A stretch of 23,767 nucleotides of DNA from UBA9715 sp964553375 (GTDB lineage Bacteria; Actinomycetota; Coriobacteriia; Coriobacteriales; Eggerthellaceae). Of this stretch, positions 8,165 to 15,922 are shown piece after piece. The translations under genes were made by a program, and so were the position numbers. Location: the NCBI GenBank assembly GCA_964553375.1, contig CAZKKN010000027.1, forward strand, positions 1 to 23,767, written 5' to 3'. The stretch's first letter is position 1. Every line of letters begins with the position of its first letter. A model generated the notes under the pieces. It saw only the letters and a program-made list of their open reading frames with translations. It was not told the origin of the DNA and did no database searches.

Positions 8165-9499
8165 TTACCGCAGCGCGTTCACCAGCGCCTGGCGGATGCC
8201 CCGCAGGTTATCCACACCTGTTGCGGTATAGCCATTCCAACGGGTCATCACCGCATAGACCACATCGCCCTCGAAGCCGCCGGAGTGGTAGAGGCAGCCC
8301 GTCCAGGAAGTGGAGGGCATCCAGCCGTCCTTGTGATAGGAGCCGTAGCCGAAGGCATCGTTGAACAGGTCGAGGTTCGCCCCGCCCCGGGTGGTGTAAT
8401 CGGCGATGACCGCCCAGAGCTTCGCCAGCGTGCGCGGGCTCATGGTGGCGTAATTCCTCTGATCCATGGAAAGCCCCGCATTCAGCCGGTTGCCGATGTT
8501 ATAGGCGTACCAAGAGCCATAGCGGTTGAAGAGCTGCTCGTAAGCGTAGTTGTTGGAATCCAAGATGATGCTTCGGAGTTCATTGCGCCAACCTGCGATG
8601 CCCGGCGCATCGTTCATGCAAACGGAGGCCACATAGGGCGCCTTGATGGTGGAGGCGCCGAAGTACATGTCATCGGCGTTGTAGGCGAGGTATTTGCCCG
8701 TTTTGGTGTTCATGGCCACGAAAGCCACCGATGCGCCCCGGTTCAGATAGGAATAGACCCCGCTGGCGGCTGCGGGATCGATGTCCCCCAAACCGCTCAC
8801 CCAGCCGCGACCGGGAATGGCGCTCAAGATGAGGCCCCAGGCATTGACCCCCATGGCGGGAGCAGGGTCTGTGGAGGCGCCGGCCAGGCTGTACCAGGCA
8901 ACGCCCTCGTCGTGCCAGCCCAGGGACACGAGCCGGCAGTGCTCGTCATAGCTGCAGGTGAAGTTATGCGCACCGCTTCTGGCATAGGGATTGTACTGGC
9001 GATAGACCGCGCAGGTGCCCCCTTCGTCGGAATACCATCCGACGCCCTCATCGTTCCAGCCTACAGCCACGAGGTAATCCCGCTCCGATGCGCTCAGCGT
9101 GTAATGATGGTCGCCGGCATAGGGATTGTAGAGGCGATAGACCGGCTGGGACGAAACCGCCGGAGCCGTCCAGCCCACCCCTTCGTAGATCCATCCCAAG
9201 CTGATGAGGTAATCGCGCTCGGAAAGGTCCCCAGTGTAGAAATGCTCTCCTGAGGTCACATTGTACAGACGCTGCATCCTCACCGTGCCTTCGGCCTGGG
9301 GCTGGATGGAATCCGTCAGGAAAGCCGCGCTTCCCGCCTGCAGCGAGGTGGGCAGCGCTTGGGCTTGGGCTTGGGCTTGGGCTTGGGCCTGAGCCTGGGT
9401 CGGGAAGAACGCCAAGACAGCTAGGGCGCACAGGAGCGCAACGAGGCCGCCGGCGATGGCTTTAGGTCCTCGTTTGACGCTTCCGGCCGTTGCTGCCAT
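8165..9499 (-). CDS. Secreted protein: DUF5648-type repeats plus serine beta-lactamase-fold domain
   Basis: The 444-residue product has a signal peptide (hydrophobic core about 15-32), a run of seven Gln-Ala dipeptides (35-48), three DUF5648-type repeats (about 76-110, 119-156, 164-203) and a C-terminal class A beta-lactamase/PBP-like domain. The active-site motifs are FGASTIKAPYV (Ser283, Lys286; SxxK), ILDSNNYAYEQLF (315-317, in place of SDN) and YHKDGW (390-392, in place of KTG). TMSPRTLAKLW matches the helix after the omega loop, but no ExxLN motif carrying the Glu166 equivalent is seen. It therefore looks more like a D,D-peptidase or transpeptidase-type enzyme than a drug-hydrolysing beta-lactamase. 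ATG 9499 has AAGGA six bases upstream. guaB ends 31 bases upstream. The repeat block is paralogous to that of the protein at 1594-2643. Confidence 0.85.
   Translation of the reverse strand: MAATAGSVKRGPKAIAGGLVALLCALAVLAFFPTQAQAQAQAQAQAQALPTSLQAGSAAFLTDSIQPQAEGTVRMQRLYNVTSGEHFYTGDLSERDYLISLGWIYEGVGWTAPAVSSQPVYRLYNPYAGDHHYTLSASERDYLVAVGWNDEGVGWYSDEGGTCAVYRQYNPYARSGAHNFTCSYDEHCRLVSLGWHDEGVAWYSLAGASTDPAPAMGVNAWGLILSAIPGRGWVSGLGDIDPAAASGVYSYLNRGASVAFVAMNTKTGKYLAYNADDMYFGASTIKAPYVASVCMNDAPGIAGWRNELRSIILDSNNYAYEQLFNRYGSWYAYNIGNRLNAGLSMDQRNYATMSPRTLAKLWAVIADYTTRGGANLDLFNDAFGYGSYHKDGWMPSTSWTGCLYHSGGFEGDVVYAVMTRWNGYTATGVDNLRGIRQALVNALR
9357..9398 (-). repeat. Hexanucleotide tandem repeat encoding (Gln-Ala)7
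   Basis: Seven 6-base units occupy this stretch: five identical GCTTGG (plus strand) and two degenerate units, GCCTGA and GCCTGG. Read on the minus strand they encode Q-A repeats. Each A-Q-A is a possible signal peptidase I site (A-x-A), so the repeat sits exactly at the signal-peptide junction of the secreted protein. Units are a multiple of three, so changes in copy number would keep the frame. Confidence 0.9.
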
Positions 9500-9530
9500 G
9501 GAGTGTCCTTAGGGCTGACGCGCTTAAACG

Positions 9531-11054
9531 CTACTTAATGGTATTGGAGACGTAAGGCGTTTGGTCTTTCAGAAGCACATCGTGTGCGCCGCCTTCCACG
9601 ATGCTCGTGGAGGAGACCACGGTGAGCTTCGCCTTCTCCTGCAGCTCGGGGATGGTGAGCGCACCGCAGTTGCACATGGTGGACTTCACCTTGGACAGGG
9701 TGACGGCTACGTTCTCCTTCAAGGGACCGGCGTAGGGGACATAGGAATCCACGCCCTCTTCGAAGGTGAGGCCCTTCTTGTCGCCGCCCAAGTCGTAGCG
9801 CTGCCAGTTGCGGGCGCGGCTGGAGCCTTCGCCCCAGTATTCCTTCATATAGGAGCCGTTGATGTTCACGCGGTTGCTCGGCGCCTCATCGAAGCGGGCG
9901 AAGTAGCGACCCAGCATGACGAAATCGGAGCCCATAGCCAAGGCCAGGGTGATGTGGTGATCGTAGACGATGCCGCCATCGGAGCAAAGCGGGATGTAGA
10001 TGCCCGTTTCCTCGAAATAGCGGTTGCGGGCCTTGGCCACCTCGATGGTCGCCGTTGCCTGGCCGCGGCCGATGCCCTTCTGCTCGCGGGTGATGCAGAT
10101 GGAGCCGCCGCCGATACCGATCTTGATGAAGTCCGCTCCGGCGTCAGCCAGGAAGCGGAAGCCCTCTTCGTCCACCACGTTGCCAGCGCCCACCTTCACG
10201 TCGTCGCCGTAGCGCTCACGAATCCAAGCGATGGTCTTGGCCTGCCAGACGGAGTAGCCCTCCGAGGAGTCGATGCAGAGCACATCCACACCGGCATCCA
10301 CCAGGGCGGGCACGCGTTCGGCATAGTCGCGGGAATTGATGCCGGCACCCACCATGTAGCGCTTGTGGGTGTCGAGCATCTCGTCGGGGTTGGACTTGTG
10401 GGAGTCGTAGTCTTTGCGGAACACCAGGTAAAGCAGGTGATCCTGGTCATCCACGATGGGCAGGGAGTTCAGTTTATGATCCCAGATGATGTCGTTGGCC
10501 TCTTTGAGGGAGGTATCGGCCGGAGCCACGATCATCTTCTCCCGCGGCGTCATGAAGTCGGCGACCTTCTCGTCAAGCGACATGCGGGAAAGGCGGTAAT
10601 CGCGCTCGGTCACAATGCCGAGCAGCTTGCCGTGGGAATCGGCGTTCTCGGTCACGGGCATGGTGGAATGGCCCAAAGCGTCGCGCAGCTCCACCACGTC
10701 TTTCAGGGTCATAGTGGGCGACAAATTGGCATCAGATGTCACGAATCCGGCCTTGTAATCTTTCACGCGGGCCACCATGGCCGCCTGATCCTCAATGGAC
10801 TGGGAGCCGTAGATGAACGACAGGCCGCCTTCAGTAGCCAGGGCGATGGCCATCTTGTCGTCGGAGACCGCCTGCATGATGGCCGATACCATGGGGATGG
10901 AAAGGCTGATGGGCGGCTCTTCCTTGCCGCGGCGGTACTTCACCAAGGGGGTCTTCAGACTGACGTTTTGCGGAATGGTGTCTTCAGATGTATAGCCTGG
11001 TACCAGCAGGTATTCGTTGAATGTACGCGACGGCTCGTCAAAGTAGTAAGCCAC
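9531..11054 (-). CDS. guaB: IMP dehydrogenase
   Basis: Oxidises IMP to XMP with NAD, the committed step of guanine nucleotide synthesis. The 507-residue protein has the (beta/alpha)8 barrel with an inserted CBS-domain pair (about 115-220). The catalytic loop reads GIGGGSICITREQKGIGRGQ with catalytic Cys320. CSDGGIVYDHH and the phosphate site GSDFVMLGRYFA follow, then the flap region SSRARNWQRYDLGGDKK. It resembles the Clostridia-type IMPDH that begins AYYFDEPSRTFNEYLLVPG rather than the E. coli type. GTG 11054 is the preferred start: it follows GGAAGGGAG at good spacing, and a TTG six codons earlier overlaps that ribosome site. It is preceded by an M18 aminopeptidase gene (33-base gap) and followed by the beta-lactamase-fold gene. 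All motifs are intact. Confidence 0.95.
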   Translation of the reverse strand: MAYYFDEPSRTFNEYLLVPGYTSEDTIPQNVSLKTPLVKYRRGKEEPPISLSIPMVSAIMQAVSDDKMAIALATEGGLSFIYGSQSIEDQAAMVARVKDYKAGFVTSDANLSPTMTLKDVVELRDALGHSTMPVTENADSHGKLLGIVTERDYRLSRMSLDEKVADFMTPREKMIVAPADTSLKEANDIIWDHKLNSLPIVDDQDHLLYLVFRKDYDSHKSNPDEMLDTHKRYMVGAGINSRDYAERVPALVDAGVDVLCIDSSEGYSVWQAKTIAWIRERYGDDVKVGAGNVVDEEGFRFLADAGADFIKIGIGGGSICITREQKGIGRGQATATIEVAKARNRYFEETGIYIPLCSDGGIVYDHHITLALAMGSDFVMLGRYFARFDEAPSNRVNINGSYMKEYWGEGSSRARNWQRYDLGGDKKGLTFEEGVDSYVPYAGPLKENVAVTLSKVKSTMCNCGALTIPELQEKAKLTVVSSTSIVEGGAHDVLLKDQTPYVSNTIK

Positions 11055-11086
11055 AGATTCTCCCTTCCGCAAAAGACGTTTCTGAC

Positions 11087-11092
11087 ATTATA
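11087..11092 (-). promoter_or_regulatory. Candidate -10 box of guaB overlapping the aminopeptidase stop codon
   Basis: The minus strand reads TATAAT, a perfect -10 hexamer, 32 bases before the guaB GTG. Its first bases include the TAA stop of the upstream aminopeptidase gene. No good -35 element lies 16-18 bases upstream, so strength is uncertain. It would let guaB be expressed independently of the aminopeptidase. Confidence 0.45.
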
Positions 11093-12527
11093 AGCAATCG
11101 GCCTTCAAAAATGCGACGTATCCTTTGAACGCTTCGTAGAGGTCGGCCTTGCTCACCACTTCCCAGGGAGCATGCATGGAAAGCACCGCCACGCCGGAGT
11201 CTATGACGTCCATGCCGTACTTGGCCGGGATGTAGGCGATGGTGCCACCGCCGCCGGCGTCCACCTTGCCCAGCTCTGCCGTTTGGAACGCCACATCCGC
11301 CTGATTCATGATGCGGCGGATGTGAGCTACGAACTCCGCCGAAGAGTCATTGGATCCTGACTTGCCACGCGAACCCGTATACTTGTTGAACACCAGGCCG
11401 TGGCCCAGATAGGCGGCGTTGTTGGGCTCGAACACGCTGGCATAGGCCGGGTCGAATGCCGCCGAGACATCGCTGGAGAGCATCTGGGAGTATTCCAGGG
11501 CATGGCGCAGGTTCAGATCGCCCTCTTCGCCAGCCAGGGCCATGATGACCGCCACCACGTTCTCGAAGAAGAGCGAGCCCATGCCGGTGGCACCCACCGA
11601 ACCTATCTCCTCTTTGTCCACGAGCACCGTGAGGGCGGTGCGCTGAGGCGTGTCTTCGAGTGCCAGCTGAGCCAGAAGCGACGGGAAGGCGCAGGAGGAA
11701 TCATCGTGACCGTAGCCCAAGATCATGGACCGGTCGAAGCCCAGGTCGCGAGCGGCGCCGGCAGGGACAACCTCTATCTCGGCCGAGAGCAGGTCCTCCT
11801 CCACGATGCCGTATTTCTCTGAGAGCAGCTGCAAGGCATAGGCCTTCACCGGCTCTTTGGCCGCGAGCTTCTCCAGGGGGGTCTTCTGGGAGTCCGGGCG
11901 ATCGTCGCTTTCAGGCAGCTTCCAAGGGCGACTGCCGATGAGCACATCCAGGTCCTCGCCTTCCACCACCTTACTGCCTGTCTTCTCCATTTGCTCACGG
12001 GCCAGGTGAATCAGCAGGTCAGACACGCAAAACACCGGATCATCCGGGTCTTCTCCCAGGTTCACCTGCACCACGGTGCCGTCTTCCTTAGCGATCACCC
12101 CGTGAAGTGCCAGGGGCAGCGTGACCCACTGGTAGTTCTTGATGCCACCGTAGTAGTGGGTGTCCAGGTGCAAAAGCCCATTGCGCTCCACGAGCGGGTT
12201 CTGCTTCAGGTCCAGGCGCGGCGAGTCGATGTGGGCCCCCAGGATGTTGAAGCCATTCCGCAGCGGCTCGGTGCCGATGTGAGCCAAGATCACCGCTTTG
12301 CCGTCCTTGCAGGCCATCACCTTATCGCCGGGCTTCAGCGCCGTACCGTCTTCATAGAGGCGCTCCAAGTCTTGGTAACCGGCAGCGCGGGCGCGGTCCA
12401 TGGCAGCCACGGCGAACTCGCGCTCCGTCTTGTTCTGCGAGATGAACCGGCGATAGTCTTCCGCCAGGGCCTCCAACTGCTCCAGGTCGCTTGCGGTATA
12501 TTTCTCCCAGGCGTTCTTCGTTTCCAT
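11088..12527 (-). CDS. M18-family metallo-aminopeptidase
   Basis: M18 (aspartyl aminopeptidase type) enzymes are cytoplasmic dizinc exopeptidases that trim N-terminal residues from peptides. The product is about 479 residues, usual for the family. The zinc and catalytic residues are visible in order: NILGAHIDSPRLDL (His), YGHDDSSCAFPSL (bridging Asp), VDKEEIGSVGATG (catalytic Glu and zinc Glu), SSDVSAAFDP (Asp) and VLSMHAPWEVVS (final His). GSRGKSGSNDSSAEF is also typical. The frame is open to 12563, but two adjacent ATGs at 12530 and 12527 follow GGAAAGGAG. The second is chosen because the first would leave only one base between AGGAG and the start. A CATAAT hexamer at 12562-12567 (minus strand) is a possible -10. 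It lies between the Nudix gene and guaB. Confidence 0.92.
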   Translation of the reverse strand: METKNAWEKYTASDLEQLEALAEDYRRFISQNKTEREFAVAAMDRARAAGYQDLERLYEDGTALKPGDKVMACKDGKAVILAHIGTEPLRNGFNILGAHIDSPRLDLKQNPLVERNGLLHLDTHYYGGIKNYQWVTLPLALHGVIAKEDGTVVQVNLGEDPDDPVFCVSDLLIHLAREQMEKTGSKVVEGEDLDVLIGSRPWKLPESDDRPDSQKTPLEKLAAKEPVKAYALQLLSEKYGIVEEDLLSAEIEVVPAGAARDLGFDRSMILGYGHDDSSCAFPSLLAQLALEDTPQRTALTVLVDKEEIGSVGATGMGSLFFENVVAVIMALAGEEGDLNLRHALEYSQMLSSDVSAAFDPAYASVFEPNNAAYLGHGLVFNKYTGSRGKSGSNDSSAEFVAHIRRIMNQADVAFQTAELGKVDAGGGGTIAYIPAKYGMDVIDSGVAVLSMHAPWEVVSKADLYEAFKGYVAFLKADCL

Positions 12528-12603
12528 CATGCTCCTTTCCCAACGTCGTCTTATCGCTCCCATTATGCCACGGGCTTGGAGGCTTAAGGTGCGGGGTCTG
12601 GGC

Positions 12604-13212
12604 TTAGGAGCGGAAGGCCTCCAGGACCAGCTGAGCGCGGGTGCCTATGGGCAAGGTGTTCGCCTCCAAGAACTCCCCGACCTGGGAAAGCGGTAGCTCG
12701 AAGACCTCGATGAGCTCATTGGTCTCCGTGCGTGGCTCGCCGGTCTTCTCCGCCTGAACGAACAGCACTTGCACCGTCTCATCGGTAAGCCCCGTGGAGG
12801 AATAACCCGCCTGAGGCAAGATACGTGCGGGCGTTCCCTCTAGGATGCTATAGCCGGTCTCTTCGGCCAGCTCACGCCGCGCGGCCTGCAAAGGTGTCTC
12901 ACCAGCATCGATGAGGCCTGCCGGAAAAGCGATACACCAACTGTTGAGGGCATAACGGAATTCCCGGATCATCAAAAGGGTATCGCGAGGAGTGCGCGCA
13001 ACGATGCACACGGCATCGGCACCGCTGGATGCGCCTTGGCCGTTGCGGTCAAGCAGCCTCTGGTAGGCGTCAAGATCCTTCCGAGAAGCCTCCTCATATA
13101 TATGTAGGGAGCCATCGGCCATGCGGTAAGTGAGAACATACTTCTTCACCCAGCCATCGCTCACCTGCTCCACCTTCAGCAGTTCGGGTGTGTCCATCGT
13201 AGACGCCTCCAT
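12604..13212 (-). CDS. Nudix hydrolase, ADP-ribose pyrophosphatase-like
   Basis: The 202-residue protein contains a complete Nudix box, GLIDAGETPLQAARRELAEE followed by TGY (residues 99-121), matching G-x5-E-x7-REUxEExGU, with metal-binding Glu114, Glu117 and Glu118. The segment before it (IREFRYALNSWCIAFPAGL) is the pattern of ADP-ribose/nucleoside-diphosphate-sugar pyrophosphatases (R-x-x-R/Y-x-x-x-x-E/C-x-P-AGL), so hydrolysis of ADP-ribose or a related NDP-sugar is the best guess. ATG 13212 is chosen from several in-frame starts because it directly follows GGGAAGGGAGGGG; the frame stays open to 13254. It is divergent from the zinc-ribbon gene, with 137 bases between them. Substrate specificity within the Nudix superfamily cannot be fixed from sequence. 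Confidence 0.88.
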   Translation of the reverse strand: MEASTMDTPELLKVEQVSDGWVKKYVLTYRMADGSLHIYEEASRKDLDAYQRLLDRNGQGASSGADAVCIVARTPRDTLLMIREFRYALNSWCIAFPAGLIDAGETPLQAARRELAEETGYSILEGTPARILPQAGYSSTGLTDETVQVLFVQAEKTGEPRTETNELIEVFELPLSQVGEFLEANTLPIGTRAQLVLEAFRS

Positions 13213-13258
13213 CGCCCCTCCCTTCCCGCAAAGCCCCAGGACCTGCATGGTCAACTAG

Positions 13259-13264
13259 ATTCTA
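13259..13264 (-). promoter_or_regulatory. Candidate -10 box for the Nudix gene
   Basis: TAGAAT on the minus strand, 46 bases before the Nudix ATG, in the 137-base divergent spacer. No convincing -35 was found, and no clear promoter for the plus-strand gene was seen in the same spacer. Confidence 0.3.
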
Positions 13265-13349
13265 CCTTGTATTCGAAGGCGGGAATTATAGGTTTTTCCG
13301 TCAGCATCTTCGTGATAGGATTCCAGAAGAACTAAGAGGAAGGGACGTG

Positions 13350-14456
13350 ATGTTCTGTACGAATTGCGGCGCTCAGATCGCCGATGATGCGGCTTTCTGC
13401 ACGAATTGCGGAACTACCACCGCAAGCGAGATCGCCCAACCGCCCGCAACGGCACCCGAAGACACTGCAGTCAACTGCCCGAAGAAGCGCTCGAAAGCGC
13501 CGATCATCATCGGAATCGTCATCGCGGTGATAGCCATCGCCGCAGTGGTCGCAGTGGTCATGCTCAACCCCTTCGCCACCAGCACGAGCGGGAAATCCGA
13601 TGCTTCAGCGTCTTCCGCCAGCGCCGAGCCCACAAAGCCTCAAATCGTCAGCAACGATTACCTCCGTATCGAGATGCCTGCGAGCTATGTGGATGAAGGG
13701 CTGAAGTGGACCCTTGAGAGTTCCATCGCGACCTTGAAGAACGGCGATGACAAAGCGCTTGCCGTCCTACTCTGCGGCATGGACGCGCTCAGCGGCGAGG
13801 CAGGCCAGGGGGCGCTCCTGGACGCATTCTCGCTTACAACCGATAACGAGGACATACACCTGAATGCCTATCTGATCGGTTCATCGGAGAAGAGCCTCGC
13901 CGATGAACCCGTGGGGCTTTTCGCACCCTATTGGGACGCAGACGGCAACTACATCGCTTCGGATTCATCGGCACATGGCACGTTGGCCCTGGAGTCGGCG
14001 GGGCTGACGGTTGAGGATGTCCTTTCGTGGATCACCCTCAACAACGCCGGCACCTTCGTTCCCGCCAAGATCATGGAAACGGTGACGTCCATCTCGGAGA
14101 TCTCAGGGGATTCGTCATCCCAATCGGCGCAGGAGACGGAAGCGAATTCAAGCACCAACGCTTCTGACAAGCAAGCCCACGGCACCTCTTACAACACCGC
14201 GTCCTTCTACGGCGTGTGGATCGGCGCTTTCAGCACTCGCGACCGGGCTGAATCGTTCGCCGCTGAGGCCCAGGGCAAAAACCTCCCCGCCGAGGTTTAC
14301 GTGAGCAGCGAGTGGACGAATCTCAACCCGACCACCTATTACGTGGTGTCAATCGACCACGCGCAAAGCGAGGCTGTGGCCAACGACTTGCTGGCGAAGG
14401 CGAAGGCGGCCGGTTATAGCGATGCGTATGTGAAATACTCGGGGAATCATCGCTAA
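13350..14456 (+). CDS. Zinc-ribbon / single-TM / SPOR-like domain protein
   Basis: The 368-residue protein opens with a double-CxxC zinc ribbon, MFCTNCGAQIADDAAFCTNC (Cys3, Cys6, Cys17, Cys20). A charged linker and one membrane helix (about 50-72) follow, then an extracytoplasmic region of about 200 residues (YLRIEMPASYVDEGLKW...) with no family I recognise. After a Ser/Gln-rich linker, the last 85 residues look like a SPOR-type fold (FYGVWIGAFSTRDRAESFA ... YYVVSIDHAQSEAVANDLL). SPOR domains bind denuded glycan strands of peptidoglycan, so a wall-sensing or septal role is possible but inferred. ATG 13350 is preceded by AGAGGAAGGG; a GTG one codon earlier is possible. The phosphoesterase gene begins two bases after its TAA, so the two are probably translated from one mRNA. 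Confidence 0.8.
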   Translation: MFCTNCGAQIADDAAFCTNCGTTTASEIAQPPATAPEDTAVNCPKKRSKAPIIIGIVIAVIAIAAVVAVVMLNPFATSTSGKSDASASSASAEPTKPQIVSNDYLRIEMPASYVDEGLKWTLESSIATLKNGDDKALAVLLCGMDALSGEAGQGALLDAFSLTTDNEDIHLNAYLIGSSEKSLADEPVGLFAPYWDADGNYIASDSSAHGTLALESAGLTVEDVLSWITLNNAGTFVPAKIMETVTSISEISGDSSSQSAQETEANSSTNASDKQAHGTSYNTASFYGVWIGAFSTRDRAESFAAEAQGKNLPAEVYVSSEWTNLNPTTYYVVSIDHAQSEAVANDLLAKAKAAGYSDAYVKYSGNHR

Positions 14457-14457
14457 T

Positions 14458-14991
14458 ATGCTGGTCGGCGTGCTCTCAGATACTCACGGGACCTTGGACC
14501 CGCGCGCCTACGCGCTGCTGGCCGATTGCGACCACATCATCCATGCGGGCGACATCTGCGGCCCTGAGGTGCTCCGCGAGCTGAAGACGCTGGCGCCGGT
14601 CACGGCAGTGCTTGGCAATAACGACTTCGATGAATACGGCGAATCCGTGGGCCGTTATGCCCGACCGGTGCTCGATGGCGTGAAGTTCCTCGTGGCCCAT
14701 TACCCGCGAGATGTGCAGCCGAGCGCCTGGGGCAACGGGGCGCTGAGCCCGGGCGACCCCATCCCCGATGTATGCATCCACGGGCACACGCACGTGCCGC
14801 GACTCGAATACGGCCCGGCGGCACGGCCGGCCGGTTTCGTGCTGAATCCGGGTTCGGTGTTCAGGCCCCGGGGAGGCAACCCGCGTTCCTTGGCTAAGAT
14901 CCTCTTAGCTGATGGGCAGGTGGAGGCAATTCGCATAGAGTCGCTGGATGGCGAAGGGCTGCTTAGCGTGGGCGATTGGCCGAAGCGCTAA
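14458..14991 (+). CDS. YfcE/MJ0936-type metallophosphoesterase
   Basis: The 177-residue protein has the full calcineurin-like metal-binding set of small phosphodiesterases: LSDTHG (Asp8, His10), HAGDICG (Asp32), LGNNDFDEYG (Asn54), VAHYPRD (His81) and HGHTHVPRL (His110, His112), then LNPGSVFRPRGGNP. Related enzymes hydrolyse artificial phosphodiesters in vitro; physiological substrates are mostly unknown. The expected GHG motif before the fourth segment reads VAHY, which is common in the subfamily. ATG 14458 follows the zinc-ribbon gene's stop by one base. The nearest ribosome site is weak, so coupled translation is likely. It converges on the nicotinamidase-like gene at 15045. Confidence 0.88.
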   Translation: MLVGVLSDTHGTLDPRAYALLADCDHIIHAGDICGPEVLRELKTLAPVTAVLGNNDFDEYGESVGRYARPVLDGVKFLVAHYPRDVQPSAWGNGALSPGDPIPDVCIHGHTHVPRLEYGPAARPAGFVLNPGSVFRPRGGNPRSLAKILLADGQVEAIRIESLDGEGLLSVGDWPKR

Positions 14992-15013
14992 CCGTACGGC
15001 CTGAAGCGGCCAA

Positions 15014-15054
15014 CCGGGGTGGCGCGACCCGGCAGAGCGCGGGCCTAGCGGCCC
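15014..15054. terminator. GC-rich hairpins between convergent genes (weak terminator candidate)
   Basis: Two stem-loops occupy the 53-base convergent spacer. CCGGGGT/ACCCGG (15014-15020 with 15027-15032) has one bulged base. GGGCC-TAGC-GGCCC (15041-15054) overlaps the stop codon of the minus-strand gene. Neither is followed by a T-run on either strand, so factor-independent termination is doubtful. Confidence 0.3.
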
Positions 15055-15602
15055 ACCACCTCGATCTGCAGCGCCTCCAGGATATCCAGAGCTTCCTGGT
15101 TAAGGGTAGCATCGGGAGCATCGGTGCAGGTGGCGTCTACGATTATGGGCACATCGGGGCAAGCGGTGCGGGCGATCACAGCGTTTGAGAGCACGCACAT
15201 GTTCGACACCAATCCCACCAGCTCGATGGACTCCAAAGGCAGCGTTCCCAGGCTCTCAGCCGTGCGCTGCAACTCGATCAGCCGCTCGAACAGGTCCACG
15301 CTGCCGAAGGCGTTCTTGTAGAAGACCGAATCGCTGTCGCGCATGCGCTTGGCCACTTCGCCGTAGAGCTTGTGGCCGTCGGTTCCCTCGATGCAATGGG
15401 GGATGGGAAGCTTTTTCCCCTCTTGGGTGTCCAGGTAATCCTTGTGATGGGTATCCAGCGTGAAGCATACCGGATCGCCCGCCTCATGATAGAGGTCGAT
15501 CTTGCGGGCGATGCGCGCGTCAAGGGCCTTGGCCGCCTCGAAGCCGAGCGCCCCATCCACGAAGTCGTTTTGATAATCTACAACGATGAGCAGGCGTTTC
15601 AT
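15045..15602 (-). CDS. Nicotinamidase-like cysteine hydrolase (isochorismatase superfamily)
   Basis: The 185-residue protein has the superfamily catalytic triad: Asp9 in VVDYQNDFVDG, Lys97 in FYKNAFGS and Cys136 in LVGLVSNMCVLSNAVIA. It also carries residues expected for the nicotinamidase metal site: Asp50 and His52 in FTLDTHHKDY and His69 in IPIPHCIEGT. Nicotinamidase deamidates nicotinamide to nicotinate in NAD salvage, and this is the best assignment; isochorismatase or another amidase is less likely because of the metal ligands. ATG 15602 directly follows GGAGGG; an in-frame GTG four codons earlier overlaps that ribosome site. It lies 21 bases downstream of the TrpR-like gene and is probably cotranscribed with it and cimA. 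Confidence 0.85.
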   Translation of the reverse strand: MKRLLIVVDYQNDFVDGALGFEAAKALDARIARKIDLYHEAGDPVCFTLDTHHKDYLDTQEGKKLPIPHCIEGTDGHKLYGEVAKRMRDSDSVFYKNAFGSVDLFERLIELQRTAESLGTLPLESIELVGLVSNMCVLSNAVIARTACPDVPIIVDATCTDAPDATLNQEALDILEALQIEVVGR

Positions 15603-15623
15603 GGTTCCCTCCACTGACCGGCC

Positions 15624-15920
15624 CTAGGCCTGGCCCTCCTTTTCCAACACATCCAAAGCAGCCCGGTAGCCACCGGTGCCATAGCTGAGGCACTTCGATA
15701 CGCGGGCGATGGTCGTAGCCGACGCGCCGGTGGCCTCCTCTATCTTCGCGTAAGAGCGCCCCTGGCTGAGCATGCGCGCCACGGATAGACGCTGCGAGCT
15801 TTCCCGGATCTCTCGAATAGTGAAGAGGTCTTCCAGCAGCTTGAACAGCGTATCCTTGTCGTGAAGCTGGGCGAGCACTTCTAGCAGGTTCTCCACATCC
15901 GGCGTGCGCAGGTCGGCCAC
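15624..15920 (-). CDS. TrpR/YerC-family DNA-binding protein
   Basis: The 98-residue protein matches the TrpR-like YerC/YecD group: LLEVLAQLHDKDTLFKLLED then LFTIREIRESSQRLSVARML. The predicted helix-turn-helix SYAKIEEATGASATTIARVS (about 56-75) ends in KCLSYGTGGY, the family signature. GTG 15920 is chosen because AAGGAGG stands eight bases upstream and the encoded N-terminus fits the family. The frame is open to 16013, but that extension runs through cimA. The start is two bases after the cimA stop, so translation is coupled. The ligand and targets of the family are poorly known. Position between cimA and the nicotinamidase-like gene suggests, but does not show, control of branched-chain or NAD metabolism. 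Confidence 0.88.
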   Translation of the reverse strand: MADLRTPDVENLLEVLAQLHDKDTLFKLLEDLFTIREIRESSQRLSVARMLSQGRSYAKIEEATGASATTIARVSKCLSYGTGGYRAALDVLEKEGQA

Positions 15921-15922
15921 GG

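Noticed and set aside
9561..11093. 510-residue plus-strand reading frame opposite guaB
   Set aside because: His/Gly/Val-rich composition typical of the antisense of a GC-rich gene; guaB is intact and unambiguous.
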